DNA from: Scheffersomyces stipitis CBS 6054
Taxonomy: Eukaryota; Ascomycota; Pichiomycetes; Serinales; Debaryomycetaceae
DNA: 64,000 nucleotides
Assembly (NCBI RefSeq): GCF_000209165.1
Contig: NC_009068.1
Span: 3,224,001 to 3,288,000, forward strand
Reading direction: 5' to 3'
The translations under genes and the position numbers were made by a program. Numbering within the stretch: the stretch's first letter is position 1; each line of letters opens with the position of its first letter. Shown here one piece after another: positions 34,410-45,374 of the stretch. The notes under the pieces are model-generated. The model made no database searches and was not told the DNA's origin. It saw only the letters and a program-made list of their open reading frames with translations.

Positions 34410-36577
34410 ATGTCTTCTGCTTCCCAATCTGTTGAATTATTGGGCCAAGGTGCCGGGTATGGAATTTTGGTCGGTGTCGGTGCCCTTTTCGCCGGCGGTA
34501 TGATCTTGACCACAAAATTATTACAAAGATATTTACATGAGAATTCCAATTCCACCGAAACTTTTGCTGTGGCTAATAGAAGTGTTGGAGTATGTACTTG
34601 CAGAATTTTCAGATTTTCACTCGCATATTTTTTCATTGATAAGATTGCGATCTAGTTGCAAAATTTAATATTTTATTGAACCATTTTACTAACTATTTGC
34701 TCTAGACATTTCTTTCAGCTTCGGCAGTCTACTCATCCTGGTCTTGGGCCACGGAATTGTTGTGGACGTCTACAATGGTGTACAACTATGGTATCCAAGC
34801 TTCATATTACTATGGTGCTGGTTTAGCTGTACAAATTGCCGTGATGTCTGTGATCGGGATTCACGCTAAGAAGAAGGCTCCTAGTGCACACACATCGTTA
34901 GAAATAGTCGAATTGAGGTATGGAAGAGTTGGACATATACTCTACTTATTCCTTGGATTGGCAAACAACTTGCTTTCGTGTGCTTCCATGATTCTTGGTG
35001 CATCTGGTGCCATTTCCATTATTGCTGGCAATTTGCACCCAGTCGCATCCACCATGCTTATTCCATTTGGTGTGTTACTTTACACTGTGGTTGGTGGATT
35101 AAAGGCCACTTTCTTGACTGATTTTGTCCATACATTAATCTTACTTTTGGTGTTATGTTATCTTAATACCTCGGTTCTCACTTCTGACCAAATCGGTGGC
35201 TTGGACGGCTTGTACAACGCTTTAGTCAAGAAAGACGGTGAACGTTACATAGAAGGTAACTTCGATGGTTCCATATTGACAGGAAAGTCTAAGGGTGCCT
35301 TATTTTTCGGTTTGATTTTAACTGCTGGTAACTTCGGCTTGACTGTGTTGGATTCTTCTTTCTGGCAAAAGACTTTTTCAGCAAGTCCAAGAGCAACAGT
35401 TCCAGCTTACTTAATTGCTTGTTTCTTCATTTTTGCAAATGTCTGGCCCTTGGGTTCAATTATCGGTGGAGCTTCTATTGTTTTAGAAGGTACACCAGGC
35501 TGGCCAACATACCCAAGAGAGATGACTCAATATGAAATCGATTCTGGTTTCGTTTTGCCATATGTATTGAAGCAAGTGTTGGGTAACGGAGGAGTTGGAG
35601 CTCTTCTTTTGGTCATCTATTTGGCTGTTACATCCACCGTCAGTGCTCAAATGATTTCCGTGAGTAGTATTCTTTCCTTTGATATCTACAAGAAGTACAT
35701 CAATCCAAGTGCTCAGAACAAACAAATGATCAGAATCTCACACATTAGTGTCGTATTCTTTGGTCTTTTCTGTGCTGCATTCTCTGTGATGTTGCATTAC
35801 GTTGGTGTGAATATGACCTGGTTAGGTTACTTTATTCCAATGATTATCTGTCCTGGTGTTCTTCCATTGATTTTTACCATTACTTGGGATAGACAAACTA
35901 CTCTTGCTGTTGTTGCTGCCCCTATATCTGGATTTATATTCGGCATTTCAATCTGGTTGTCTACTGCTTATCACTACTATGGAGAAGTTACAATTACAAG
36001 TACCGGTGGCCAATTGCCAGCTTTGTTCGGTTCTTTGACTTCTTTGTTTCTTCCAGGTGTTGTATCCATAGTCATCAGTTTGTTCTCCTCACAAAAGTTC
36101 GACTGGAGCCAATTGCAACAAGCTGATCTTATTATTGCAGACGACACTTCAATTGAGGAGATAGTCAAGAATGATGGAGAAGTGTCTAGCGACATAAACG
36201 AAAAGACCAGCCCCGTTCATACCACCGTCAATGATACAGGCTCCAAGCAAGAGAGTTCTACACAAGAAAGTGAAAAGAGTGTTATTGGTGAAGAATTAGA
36301 ACCTCATCAATTGTCTGAACGTGAACTTGATTTCTGGATTAAGATTTCTACAGGTGCTGCTATATTTGTTCTTTTGATCACTTGGGTTCTCTGGCCATTA
36401 CCGTTATACAGAGATTGGAAGTTTACAAGAGCTTATTTTAAGGGTTATGTCACTGTTTCTCTTATTTGGCTCTACTCTGCATTAATCGTCATCGGTATTA
36501 TGCCTCTCTACGGTGGAAGGCATTCAATTGCTAGAATCTTTAAAGGAATCTATAGAGACTTCATCAAGAGAAGCTAG
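34410..36577 (+). CDS. DUR3-family urea/polyamine permease (one intron)
   Basis: Exon 1 is 34410-34589 and exon 2 is 34706-36577; spliced length 683 aa. It belongs to the sodium/solute symporter superfamily, closest to yeast Dur3, which imports urea and polyamines. It has about 14-15 hydrophobic helices, with the family block RSVG...SSWSWATELLWTS across the splice junction and KKAPSAHTSLEIVELRYG after TM3. A cytosolic acidic insertion (about 515-565) lies before the last two helices. CTG yeasts carry several DUR paralogues, and I cannot tell which this is. Exon 1 ends on a whole codon (phase 0), and splicing restores the conserved alignment without a gap. Confidence 0.9.
34590..34705 (+). other. 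Intron of the DUR-family permease (116 nt)
   Basis: Donor GTATGT at 34590, perfect branch point TACTAAC at 34687-34693, acceptor CTAG ending at 34705. Without splicing the frame stops at 34655. Confidence 0.93.
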
Positions 36578-36768
36578 ATTCCTTCATGTATCTTATATTC
36601 ACTTCATTTAATTCTTCATAAATCTTTAGAGTCTATAATAAATCTTTACAATCTTCTTAGATACGAAATTCAGTCCCAGAATAGTCAAGAGCTATGAAAG
36701 AACCGCTGGTGCCTATTTATTACCTTTAGAATATTTGTATATGGTATAAGTGTATAATTGTATATAAT

Positions 36769-36774
36769 CACGTG
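36769..36774. promoter_or_regulatory. CACGTG (Cbf1-type) site upstream of BOL1
   Basis: Embedded in TCACGTGA, 89 bp before the BOL1 ATG at 36863. Fits the Cbf1 consensus. Confidence 0.45.
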
Positions 36775-36862
36775 ACATATTTAACGAAACTTATCAGGCT
36801 CAATACCAACTTTTCATTTCTTTCCAATACTTTCCCGTTAGCTACTTTTGCAGTTGGTTTCG

Positions 36863-37258
36863 ATGCTTAGAAGATATTTTGCCAATACTTCTTGCCGTCA
36901 AATAAGTCGTTTCTCGTGTATTCACACTATGTCTAACCCTTCTACTATTATAAAATCGTCTGATGCTCCTGGCCCCATTGAAGAATCTATAGTTGAGAAG
37001 TTGGTCAATAATCTCAACCCCAGTTATTTAAAAATTGCTAACGATTCGCTGAAACACGCTCATCATGCTGGAATCAGAGGTGCTACCAATGTCACTGAAT
37101 CGCATTTCCGTATTGAAGTTATAAGTAACGAATTCGAAGGAAAGAATATGCCTACCAGACATAGATTGATCTATCTGTTATTAGACGATGAATTGAAGAA
37201 TAAGGGTGTACATGCTTTACAGATGAAGACGAAGACGGAGACAGAGTCTAAGAAGTGA
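36863..37258 (+). CDS. BOL1: BOL1, mitochondrial BolA-like iron-sulfur assembly factor
   Basis: The 131-aa protein starts with a basic, Arg/Ser-rich, acid-free 27-residue segment typical of matrix import. A BolA fold follows (about 40-120): the IEESIVEKLVNNLNPSYLKI helix, HAHHAGIRGATNVTESHFRIEVIS, and RHRLIYLLLDDEL ending in KGVHALQMKTKT. BolA proteins work with monothiol glutaredoxin 5 in delivering [4Fe-4S] clusters, for example for lipoate-dependent enzymes. Bol1 and Bol3 are mitochondrial, Bol2/Fra2 cytosolic. The presequence and C-terminus favour Bol1 over Bol2; Bol3 is not excluded. Confidence 0.82.
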   Translation: MLRRYFANTSCRQISRFSCIHTMSNPSTIIKSSDAPGPIEESIVEKLVNNLNPSYLKIANDSLKHAHHAGIRGATNVTESHFRIEVISNEFEGKNMPTRHRLIYLLLDDELKNKGVHALQMKTKTETESKK

Positions 37259-37508
37259 TAGGAAGAGGGTAGTGGAACAAAAGAGCAAAAGTAGAAAAAA
37301 TCTGAGTTGAAAGAAGTAGAATACGAAGAATTGTCGGTAGCAAATAAGAGCACCGATTCTTCGAAGTATAAAGATATCTTGTAAATACAGCACACAGTAG
37401 AATAAAGATTATTAATTTGCGATCTAGGGCCATATTATATAATACTATCAATTAATAAACATATATAGGTTACTATTTATACACAGACGAGGGAATTATG
37501 AGCTACAG

Positions 37509-40500
37509 TTAATGCACTCGGGTACCGTTTTGAATACGTGGAACTATGGGTTCTTCTTCGTCTTCTTCCTGAATATTGGCGGCTTCTTGAACCGATGCAT
37601 TCTTGGCTACCAATTCCACGATTCTTCTGATAACTGGCAAGTTCAACCAAGCTGGAACGTATGCTTCCACTCTAGAGAAAGGTCTCAAGTTGATGGTTCT
37701 GAATGGATCATTGAAATGACCATCGGTAGCAACCAATTCAAACAAGTCGTCACCGTTTGATGAATCGTTAGCCTTGACCTTGTCAGCAACAGCCTGTAGC
37801 ACATTTGGAGCAATTGGGGTCTCGTAGTCTGCGACGTAGTACTGAGAAATCAACTTCTGGATCTGAATAGGCTTCAAGGCATAACAGATTTCATAGATGA
37901 TGTCTATATCGTCTGGGGTATTCTTTCTTAATTGCAACAACTTGGCAGCCTGTAACAAGTGACTCAAGTAAGCAGAACCTTCCTGGATTTCATGGCCTTT
38001 ACACCATTCTTCCAACCTGGTCACGTTGTAATTCAATTGCAAACCTCTCTTCCAGGATAAGAAGTTTCTTCTCATGATCAAATCGTTGAAACACAACGCA
38101 TCTACGAATCTCAATAATTCGATGATGACTTCATTCATCACTTCGTGTTCAATGAAGTAAGACTTCATCGACCAGTAGACCGCGTTGAAGAAACTCAAGA
38201 TGTCGTCCATTTTGTATTGCACACCAGGAGAGAAAACCTTGGCCAAAAATGGAGAGTTCTCTGGAGCCATGAAGCCCGGCAATGACTGCGACAAGACTAC
38301 AGCAGAAACAGCCTTCTTTTCCAAATCCTTTTCCATTTTCTTCATCCACATATTGTAGATGTTGTAGGAAAGCGATTCGAAGTCTTCTTTAACCACAGCA
38401 ACGAGCTTCAAGTATTCATCGAACTCCTCTTCGCTCATCTCATGTGACAAAGTATCATTGGCAATAATAGTCTGTTGAGCATACGAGACAAAGGAATACA
38501 ATTCGTGAGTGTTCGATAACCAGAATGCACCATTTGGAATCACATCGTCATCCTTCAAGGTAGACACAATATGCTGGATAGAAGACAATACTTCACCTAA
38601 GAATTCTTCGCTTTCCTTGGTTAAGCCCAATCTCCACATATCGGACAAGATGATGATGATGATTCTGGCTGGGAACAAGACTTCCTTTCTTGTCAAGTCG
38701 GCAGCAACTCCAGCTGGCGGAATCTTCAATCCCTTCAACAATCCTTCAACAATTTCTCTGTGCAATTGTCTCGAATCTCTCAATAATCTGAACAATTCAT
38801 CATTGATATCGTCGATGTTAGTTTCGTCATCATTAGAAACAGCAATGACAGAAACTGGTCTTCCACCATTCTCAAACGAGTTGGGCGAATTCCAAGCCAT
38901 AGCACTGCTGTGGCGCTTGCTCATGTTTCTACTCTTAGGATTATTGATACCAACGACAGCTCTTGGTTGCAGTTGTTGGGATTGCAAGGTGGCAAGTTCG
39001 GATTTCAATTGTTCAATGTGACTCTTTAAGTCTACTTCAATAGTATCACGTCTCACCAAGTCAGCCTTGGCCTGATTCAATTCTTCAATGTTACGTTGAA
39101 CTTCTTGCCTCAAGTCAGCTTGTTCCTTGGACAACTGTTCGATCTTCTGCTCGGCAGATGTGTACTCATTCTTGATAGATTCTAATTCCTTGTTCAAGTT
39201 CTGAAGCTCTTCTTGGTGTTCTGCGCTTTGAGAAGAGAATTTCTCGTTGAATTCAAGTTCTCTGGTTTTCAATGTCTCATGAGCAGCTCCTTGTTGCTCT
39301 AACAAGCTCTTCATGCTGGCGATTTCTTCAACCAATTTCTTGTTGTCTTGAATCTTGGAGGTCAAAGATTGTGTCAATTCAATCACCTTATTCTCCAACT
39401 TGTATGATACTTCCTTCAAGTTGTTCACGGAAGCAGCTTCAACCTTCAACTGCTGCAAGTCTCTCATAGCAAACTTTCTTCTCATAGCAGACTGAATCAC
39501 CACTGCCGACTTCTTTTGCGCCGTGAAGTCTCTTCTGGAAGTGTATCCTCTCCAAGCACTCTGGAGAATAAGAGTCGATCTCTCAGTGCGCAATTGTGTG
39601 AAGTTTCTTCTAGCCTGCAAACCTCTGATAGATTTTTGCAATACAATAACCGAATCCAAGGTCTGTTTCTTCTGTTTTCTGACCAAATGGCCCCTGATAG
39701 CAGTTTGAAGCAATACGGCAGCGTTGTTTTCGATTTCTTTTTTGATCTGATCTCTCTTGACATAACCACGTACCAAGGCCTGTAACTGGATATGAGAAGA
39801 TCTGATTTCCTGGTACTTCTTCTGGTAGAAACGTCTCCTCAAGTTCTTCTGGATTATAACAGCAGACTTGTGTAATTTGTCGGCTCTCAATTTTTCAAAA
39901 TGGGCCAACATACCAGCTTTGAAGAAGATTTTGGTGTTACCCAATTGATACTTCATCTTGTCTTCAATGTTGACCTCGAGAATTCGGTTACACAATCCAC
40001 TGACAGACTCTTGGGTTGTATTGTTACTCATAACCTTGATCCACTCTTCAGAAGGAACCAAGATATGATATCTGTCAGCAAACTCAACATAGGTCCAACG
40101 AGATGGGAAACCAGCACATGAGATTCTGATCGTCTCCAAAACACCACAGGCTCTCAATTGTGACAACACCATTAACGAGTCAAACTCCCAGGCTTTCTTC
40201 TGTTCATTAGGTTTGATGCATCTGATGTAATGTACATTGGTAGAATCAATGGTCTTCATCAACTCAATCAACGAGTTTTTGAACATGGTACCTAAAGTAG
40301 GTTTCTTGCTAGCAGATGTTTTAACACGAGAGTTGGCTTGTTGAGGTTTAGAAGCTTCTATAGCAGCAGCGTTCTTGTCGATGATAGCAAGGATAGACTG
40401 TAACAATTCGTTCTGGGTGTTTTTCATCACTTCCAAATGGCCCTCTCCAACGGTATCTCTGTTCTTTTCAATGAACCCATCGATGTCGTAGGTGACATCA

Positions 40501-42224
40501 AGAGCATAATGGCTCACAATGAACTTGGTCTGACCAAATCTAGGCTTCTTGAAGACCTTGTTGGTGGGCTCTTTGTCCAAAGTCTGGTACATTTTCTCGA
40601 TCCACGACTCGTCATTACCAGCAGGTAATCTCGATTCTTCGTCCAAAAGAGACATGATACCCAACTTATTTTCGATCAAGTTGATACAGGGCTGGTTATC
40701 CGAGAAATCAATGAAAGACCACTCGATCTGCTCCCTGATGTATTCTTCTTGTTCCAACTTAAAGACGTGTTGGTTGAATTCCTGCTGCAACTTCTCGTTG
40801 GCATAATTAATACAGAATTGTTCAAAGGAATTCTTTTCAAAATGTTCAAACCCATAAATATCCAAAACACCAATAAACGAATTAATTTGAGCTTCCACTT
40901 CCGGAGGACATAAGTCATTATTCACGTAGTCAACTAACCAGTCAAACAACGCAGCATAAATATATTTGGCAAACGAATCTCTGGCCACAATCGCTTGCTT
41001 GTGGTTCAAGTTCGAGATGATCTTTTCGGATCTGGTGGTGATTTGCCTCTTGACACACCACTTGCTAAAGTTCATAGGATCTATACCGAGCAAATCACAG
41101 GCTTTTACCAAGTTGGGTTCGTCTGATGATAAGTGTGCATCGTTTCTGGTAGCCGCTATTTCGATGTTACCAATATGTAAGAGAGCAGCCAAGATCTTGT
41201 AGATTTCAAATTGCTGATTATCATCAATTCCAATCAAGGCCAAGGCGTCTTTGGTTATTTTGAACTCTTCACTATCATCCATACCTTGAATGACAGGCTG
41301 GCCACCTTGGTTTGTGTACTTGTAGTCTTCAGCGCTGGATAAACCTAACTTGGACTTGTCGTCTTCGCTCATACCAGCAAGCAATTGATAGAAGATATGA
41401 TAATTTCTCTCTGATTCCGGCTGGAAGACCAATCTCGATCTTTCTAAGAGGTAAGTTCTGATTCTGGCACCGATAATCGAGGTTTCTTTGTTGAACAAGA
41501 TCTCAAGATACTTACCGAATCTGGAAGAGTTGTCGTTTCTAGTAGTTTTAGCATTACCAAACGCTTCCATAATTGGATTTGTAGCCAAAATTTGCTTTTC
41601 AACGTCAGACATATCAGACTTGTGTTCTGTTCCAATATTGTGCTGTAACTCCGATTCTTCTTCAACCGAAGCAAAATATCTCATGATGTATTTGGCACTG
41701 ACAGTCTTTCCGGCCCCCGATTCACCTGATACTACGATAGTTTGGTTCTCGGCGTTATCTTTCATACATCTGTATGCATCTTCGGCAATGGCGAAAAGAT
41801 GTGGATCTAATTCACCTCTTCTCTTGCCTGAATAGGCCTGAACGATGTCCTGCGAATACAATTGGTCCACTCTTTGAAACGGATTGGTAGCAATCAAAAC
41901 GATCCCCGAGTAGGTGTAGATGTTAAGTTGAGAATAACGTAACTTGATAGCATGCAACACGGCTGGTTCGTTCAAATAGGACAAACTAGTAAGATCTTCA
42001 GCAGCCTCCAAGATAGGAGGATTACGCAATGGAGGTAACTTGTCGTTGTCTTCATGAAGGTCGTCGGTTTCGACAGTAAAGATTTGTGAGGAGTCGGTCT
42101 CTGACTCGAGCTCCAATATGTGTTTGGTGCCGTTGTGTTTGTTGGACTTTACGGTGGCACCAATCCAGCCGAGCGTCTGGTCAGGATACCAACAGCGGGT
42201 TCCGACGTCGTACGAGGAGACCAT
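37509..42224 (-). CDS. MYO2: MYO2, class V myosin heavy chain
   Basis: The 1571-aa protein is almost the length of S. cerevisiae Myo2 (1574 aa; Myo4 is 1471). Order of parts: SH3-like N-terminus, motor domain (about 70-770) with P-loop GESGAGKT, switch I NDNSSRFGK, switch II DIYGFE, and the LRACGVLETIRISCAGFPSR relay region. About six IQ motifs follow for calmodulin/light chains (about 780-920), then a coiled coil (about 930-1090), a Ser/Asn-rich hinge, and a globular DIL cargo-binding tail (about 1180-1545). It carries secretory vesicles, vacuoles, peroxisomes and mitochondria along actin cables to the bud. A single intact exon. Confidence 0.96.
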   Translation of the reverse strand: MVSSYDVGTRCWYPDQTLGWIGATVKSNKHNGTKHILELESETDSSQIFTVETDDLHEDNDKLPPLRNPPILEAAEDLTSLSYLNEPAVLHAIKLRYSQLNIYTYSGIVLIATNPFQRVDQLYSQDIVQAYSGKRRGELDPHLFAIAEDAYRCMKDNAENQTIVVSGESGAGKTVSAKYIMRYFASVEEESELQHNIGTEHKSDMSDVEKQILATNPIMEAFGNAKTTRNDNSSRFGKYLEILFNKETSIIGARIRTYLLERSRLVFQPESERNYHIFYQLLAGMSEDDKSKLGLSSAEDYKYTNQGGQPVIQGMDDSEEFKITKDALALIGIDDNQQFEIYKILAALLHIGNIEIAATRNDAHLSSDEPNLVKACDLLGIDPMNFSKWCVKRQITTRSEKIISNLNHKQAIVARDSFAKYIYAALFDWLVDYVNNDLCPPEVEAQINSFIGVLDIYGFEHFEKNSFEQFCINYANEKLQQEFNQHVFKLEQEEYIREQIEWSFIDFSDNQPCINLIENKLGIMSLLDEESRLPAGNDESWIEKMYQTLDKEPTNKVFKKPRFGQTKFIVSHYALDVTYDIDGFIEKNRDTVGEGHLEVMKNTQNELLQSILAIIDKNAAAIEASKPQQANSRVKTSASKKPTLGTMFKNSLIELMKTIDSTNVHYIRCIKPNEQKKAWEFDSLMVLSQLRACGVLETIRISCAGFPSRWTYVEFADRYHILVPSEEWIKVMSNNTTQESVSGLCNRILEVNIEDKMKYQLGNTKIFFKAGMLAHFEKLRADKLHKSAVIIQKNLRRRFYQKKYQEIRSSHIQLQALVRGYVKRDQIKKEIENNAAVLLQTAIRGHLVRKQKKQTLDSVIVLQKSIRGLQARRNFTQLRTERSTLILQSAWRGYTSRRDFTAQKKSAVVIQSAMRRKFAMRDLQQLKVEAASVNNLKEVSYKLENKVIELTQSLTSKIQDNKKLVEEIASMKSLLEQQGAAHETLKTRELEFNEKFSSQSAEHQEELQNLNKELESIKNEYTSAEQKIEQLSKEQADLRQEVQRNIEELNQAKADLVRRDTIEVDLKSHIEQLKSELATLQSQQLQPRAVVGINNPKSRNMSKRHSSAMAWNSPNSFENGGRPVSVIAVSNDDETNIDDINDELFRLLRDSRQLHREIVEGLLKGLKIPPAGVAADLTRKEVLFPARIIIIILSDMWRLGLTKESEEFLGEVLSSIQHIVSTLKDDDVIPNGAFWLSNTHELYSFVSYAQQTIIANDTLSHEMSEEEFDEYLKLVAVVKEDFESLSYNIYNMWMKKMEKDLEKKAVSAVVLSQSLPGFMAPENSPFLAKVFSPGVQYKMDDILSFFNAVYWSMKSYFIEHEVMNEVIIELLRFVDALCFNDLIMRRNFLSWKRGLQLNYNVTRLEEWCKGHEIQEGSAYLSHLLQAAKLLQLRKNTPDDIDIIYEICYALKPIQIQKLISQYYVADYETPIAPNVLQAVADKVKANDSSNGDDLFELVATDGHFNDPFRTINLRPFSRVEAYVPAWLNLPVIRRIVELVAKNASVQEAANIQEEDEEEPIVPRIQNGTRVH

Positions 42225-43395
42225 ATCTGGAAAAGGTTAGGGAAACAGGAAACACGAAGTTACTGAATCAAAAGAATAAAATGAGGTGGTGGTTGATTTT
42301 GGTTTGAATAATATTCAATGTTATCAAACGCTAAAAAAGTCCGATCTCAAATGTCAAACCTCAATTTGATCTGATCCGATGCGTGATGGAGTTATTGGTG
42401 ATTTGTTTGATTCGTTGATCTGATTGATAAGAAGATGTGACCGTTACGTACGAGATCGTTTTCTGTTAAACGCTATGCTATCTAACAGCGTTTCTCTAAC
42501 AGCGTATCTCTAACAAACTAGAAACAAATGTGAAACGACAAATTAACAATAATATTGATCCACGGTCCACGAAAGAAGCAAAAACGGGACAACTGACGTG
42601 TATATTAGGCTGGCTGTAGTATCTGTGACGCGGTCACTATCCAAAGAGTCTGGCTGTTCTGCTTGAGTAGTCCCAGCTGGAAAGAGTCGTTTGGGAAAAG
42701 AACTGGCTCTTACTACGGAACTTGTTAGAGGTTTTTTCCTTGTTGATCCAGACGAGGTCGTGTGCGGGCAGTTCTGTGTGCAGGCGTCAACAAAACAGAT
42801 CTGTGAAATGTCGCGTTTATAAATATAAGCTCAGAGAAATGGAGCTTTCTACCTTGAACTAAATAGGTACACTTTATGGTTCATAACCTAAATATAGTTC
42901 TATATACACCATATATAAGGTACTTTTGTCGGTATTTTACTGTGTTAATTTTACACACACTTTTCTTCTGTTGTAGGGTCCTGTCTGCTGTCGTCTAATA
43001 TTATCTGCCACATACAGAGAGTAAGAATAAATAGAATGTCGTCGCGCACGTCTGTTGACTAGACGCGTAGTGACACAAAAGCCCGGTCTAGACACTCTGG
43101 CAGAGAGTGAAAAGTTGGAAATGGTGAATGTGAAAACCACAAGATTAGAGGGCCCTAATATGGGCAGGTAAATACTTGATGGGCGAAGCACACGTATGCA
43201 TTTTTCATCTACACCTTCCCTACCAGGACTTCCCTACCAGGGACGTTTGCGGTAGATTTAGTTTTACAAAAGTGCACGAATCATAAAGATTGGGCACAAT
43301 TCTGGTGTAGTCGTGATTCATTCTTGAGCTGGTAGAACTTGTATCGTAGTTTAGTCCTGACATGAAAGTTACAGAAGATGAACAATTTTTGATTC
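42225..43395. other. Intergenic: MYO2 upstream region
   Basis: No gene seen. Contains a tandem TCTAACAGCGT-type repeat (about 42480-42520), an AATGTCGC site (42807-42814) and a direct repeat of a CTTCCCTACCAGG-like unit (about 43216-43242). Confidence 0.45.
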
Positions 43396-43869
43396 TTAGT
43401 GGGGAAGCCCAAATAGCGCAGCCAAAATGGTAAGAGCCAATCCTACTAAACTTGTTATAAGTGGAGACTGAAATAGCGAAACTATGGTTTCTACACTTTT
43501 CTTAGCTGTACGTTTAGCAAAGCCATCCTTCTTTGTAGCCCAATAATAACCACAGTGGTAGGCATCTGTGAAAGCTTCTAACGAAGAGTTGTTAAAAGTA
43601 ATTTTATAATCCCCACAGTCGAAAATTGTAAGATTTGTTGCATTTGACAGGCTTAGTAGACCCTGGCCAAAACTCACACCACAGTAATAAATAGCAGTAA
43701 GGTCGTTAGAGTAGTTGAAAACAGAGGTATTGTATTTTCCACAATGGTAGTTGATAGCAAAGAAGCCATTGCGGTAGTCAATCTTGTTACGGCACTCAAA
43801 AGTGTAGTGAAACAGAGAAACATTTGGATTAACAAAATCAATTGTTTCATGCAAAGTTAAGTTACCCAT
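43396..43869 (-). CDS. Orphan small protein with Cys-Gly repeats and C-terminal membrane segment
   Basis: The 157-aa protein is not recognised. Five cysteines at 26, 43, 63, 85 and 106 are spaced 17, 20, 22 and 21 residues. The last four sit in an aromatic-x-Cys-Gly motif (YHCG, YYCG, FDCG, YHCG), so residues 20-110 look like four or five copies of a ~21-residue repeat, perhaps a beta-solenoid. There are at least seven N-x-S/T sequons. A single hydrophobic segment occupies the last ~22 residues, preceded by a Lys/Arg patch (KRTAKK). No N-terminal signal peptide is visible. It could be tail-anchored, or the sequons could be incidental. Two codons are CTG (residues 19 and 74), to be read as Ser. 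Weak neighbours; coding status is likely from composition and length, not proven. Confidence 0.6.
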   Translation of the reverse strand: MGNLTLHETIDFVNPNVSLFHYTFECRNKIDYRNGFFAINYHCGKYNTSVFNYSNDLTAIYYCGVSFGQGLLSLSNATNLTIFDCGDYKITFNNSSLEAFTDAYHCGYYWATKKDGFAKRTAKKSVETIVSLFQSPLITSLVGLALTILAALFGLPH

Positions 43870-45374
43870 GGCTTTGTTAAAAATACGAGAATGTTGTTGT
43901 TATGATAAAAGGATCCAGTTAATATATATTTGTATTTGTTTCCGAGGACTTGGAGACGGTGGCTCTTGAAATTCAATTTTCAATTCAAAGGAACCAAAAT
44001 CTCTACTACAATTGGGCTCTTCCTGATATTCTGTTCGAGATTTCCACAGTGCGTCAAGCTGATTCGGTAAATCCCAGAGATATAGCCTTTCGTAGTACGG
44101 CATTTCCGAAGAGACTACAGACGGTCACTGCAAAAATGTCGTACACTCCAGGAGATGTTGGTGGTTTGACCGAACATATCTTCAAACAATCTTTATCTTA
44201 ATTCAAGCGGTTATTGGGCCCTGGCGCATATTTTCGTGTTTTCGTATTTTTATCTGGAAATTTTAGGAGCTTTCAGCTCAGAGGGATCACAATTTTTCAG
44301 ACACGACATCCAGATTAGAAGGGCTCAAGTAAAGCCATATAGACTCAAGCTATTCACAGATTCACAGGAGAGATCTATAAGGGATCTTCTGCCTACAGTA
44401 TGGTAAATGTCGCCTGGATGTATACCTGTACTCATGTAAATTATTTCTATTGTGCTAGTTCCATTTTGTTTCGTCGCTTAATCTCTTATCTGTGTGAATG
44501 TGATAAATTTGTAGATTGCTGTGTAGATAAATGTGGATCGGTAGTCTACCACTTTCCTATGCCACTGGAGCTGGTAGAAATTTCGTTGACTCTTCGAGCC
44601 TCTTTCATCGATACTTTTGCTGTTTCGAGCCATCCAGACACAAACATGGCGGCCCAGAACTGCTGGCCAGGGAGACCTTCCGCATATCGCCCTACGGATG
44701 TCGTTGCTCAGTGTCATTTTCTACAGGCTATGAACACGAATTATTTATACTTAAATGCTGGTACACTACCATAACGAACACAGTAGAGTAAGCTTCACTT
44801 AGTTACTGAGGGGAGCCGTTTGCACATTCCAGGATCGGGATGGGTGACGTGGATGTGAATTGCCGATGATAAGATAGGAACGTTCTGATAAAAAATCAAA
44901 TAATTTTTATGTAAACCACATTCACAAAACGGGGCTTAAGCACAGCAGCATTTGTGGTTCCAAGTTGCAAAATCTTAAACATGAAGAAGATTTGATTTTT
45001 CAATCCAGCAAAGATGAATATTCCAGTACCTTTATTAAAATCGAACCTCTTTATACTCTCTTTCTATTCATAGTAAGTCGTACAAAGTATTGAATCTTGC
45101 AACGTCCATTCAATATGTCTATGCAATTAACATATTACTATTTTTCCACATTTACGATCAGAAAGTATAATGTATATCCTATTCTTGTTACTTCCATCAA
45201 CCCATAGTTCTTTACAGATAACGGAATATTCGAAGTGGACGCACTCGAAATATGCATGTAGCTTTCTAAAAATGAAGAATTGAATTCTACCTCTCCAGTT
45301 CTTTTCAATTCCGAAGCCATTGAGCAGCAAACTGTTTGAATGACATATTACCAATTGCTATACTGCAGTCTCTA
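43870..45374. other. Intergenic, no firm gene
   Basis: An AATGTCGC site is at 44406-44413. A short plus-strand frame ending at 44201 (from ATG 44138, 21 codons) and a minus-strand 67-codon frame (44103-43900) are open, but I cannot support either as a gene. Confidence 0.4.

Noticed and set aside
43900..44103. 67-codon minus-strand frame just upstream of the orphan Cys-Gly gene
   Set aside because: No hydrophobic or motif structure, contains a CTG codon, different frame from the orphan; probably chance.
44138..44201. 21-codon frame starting MSYTPGDVGG
   Set aside because: Too short to support alone; no splice signals linking it to another exon.
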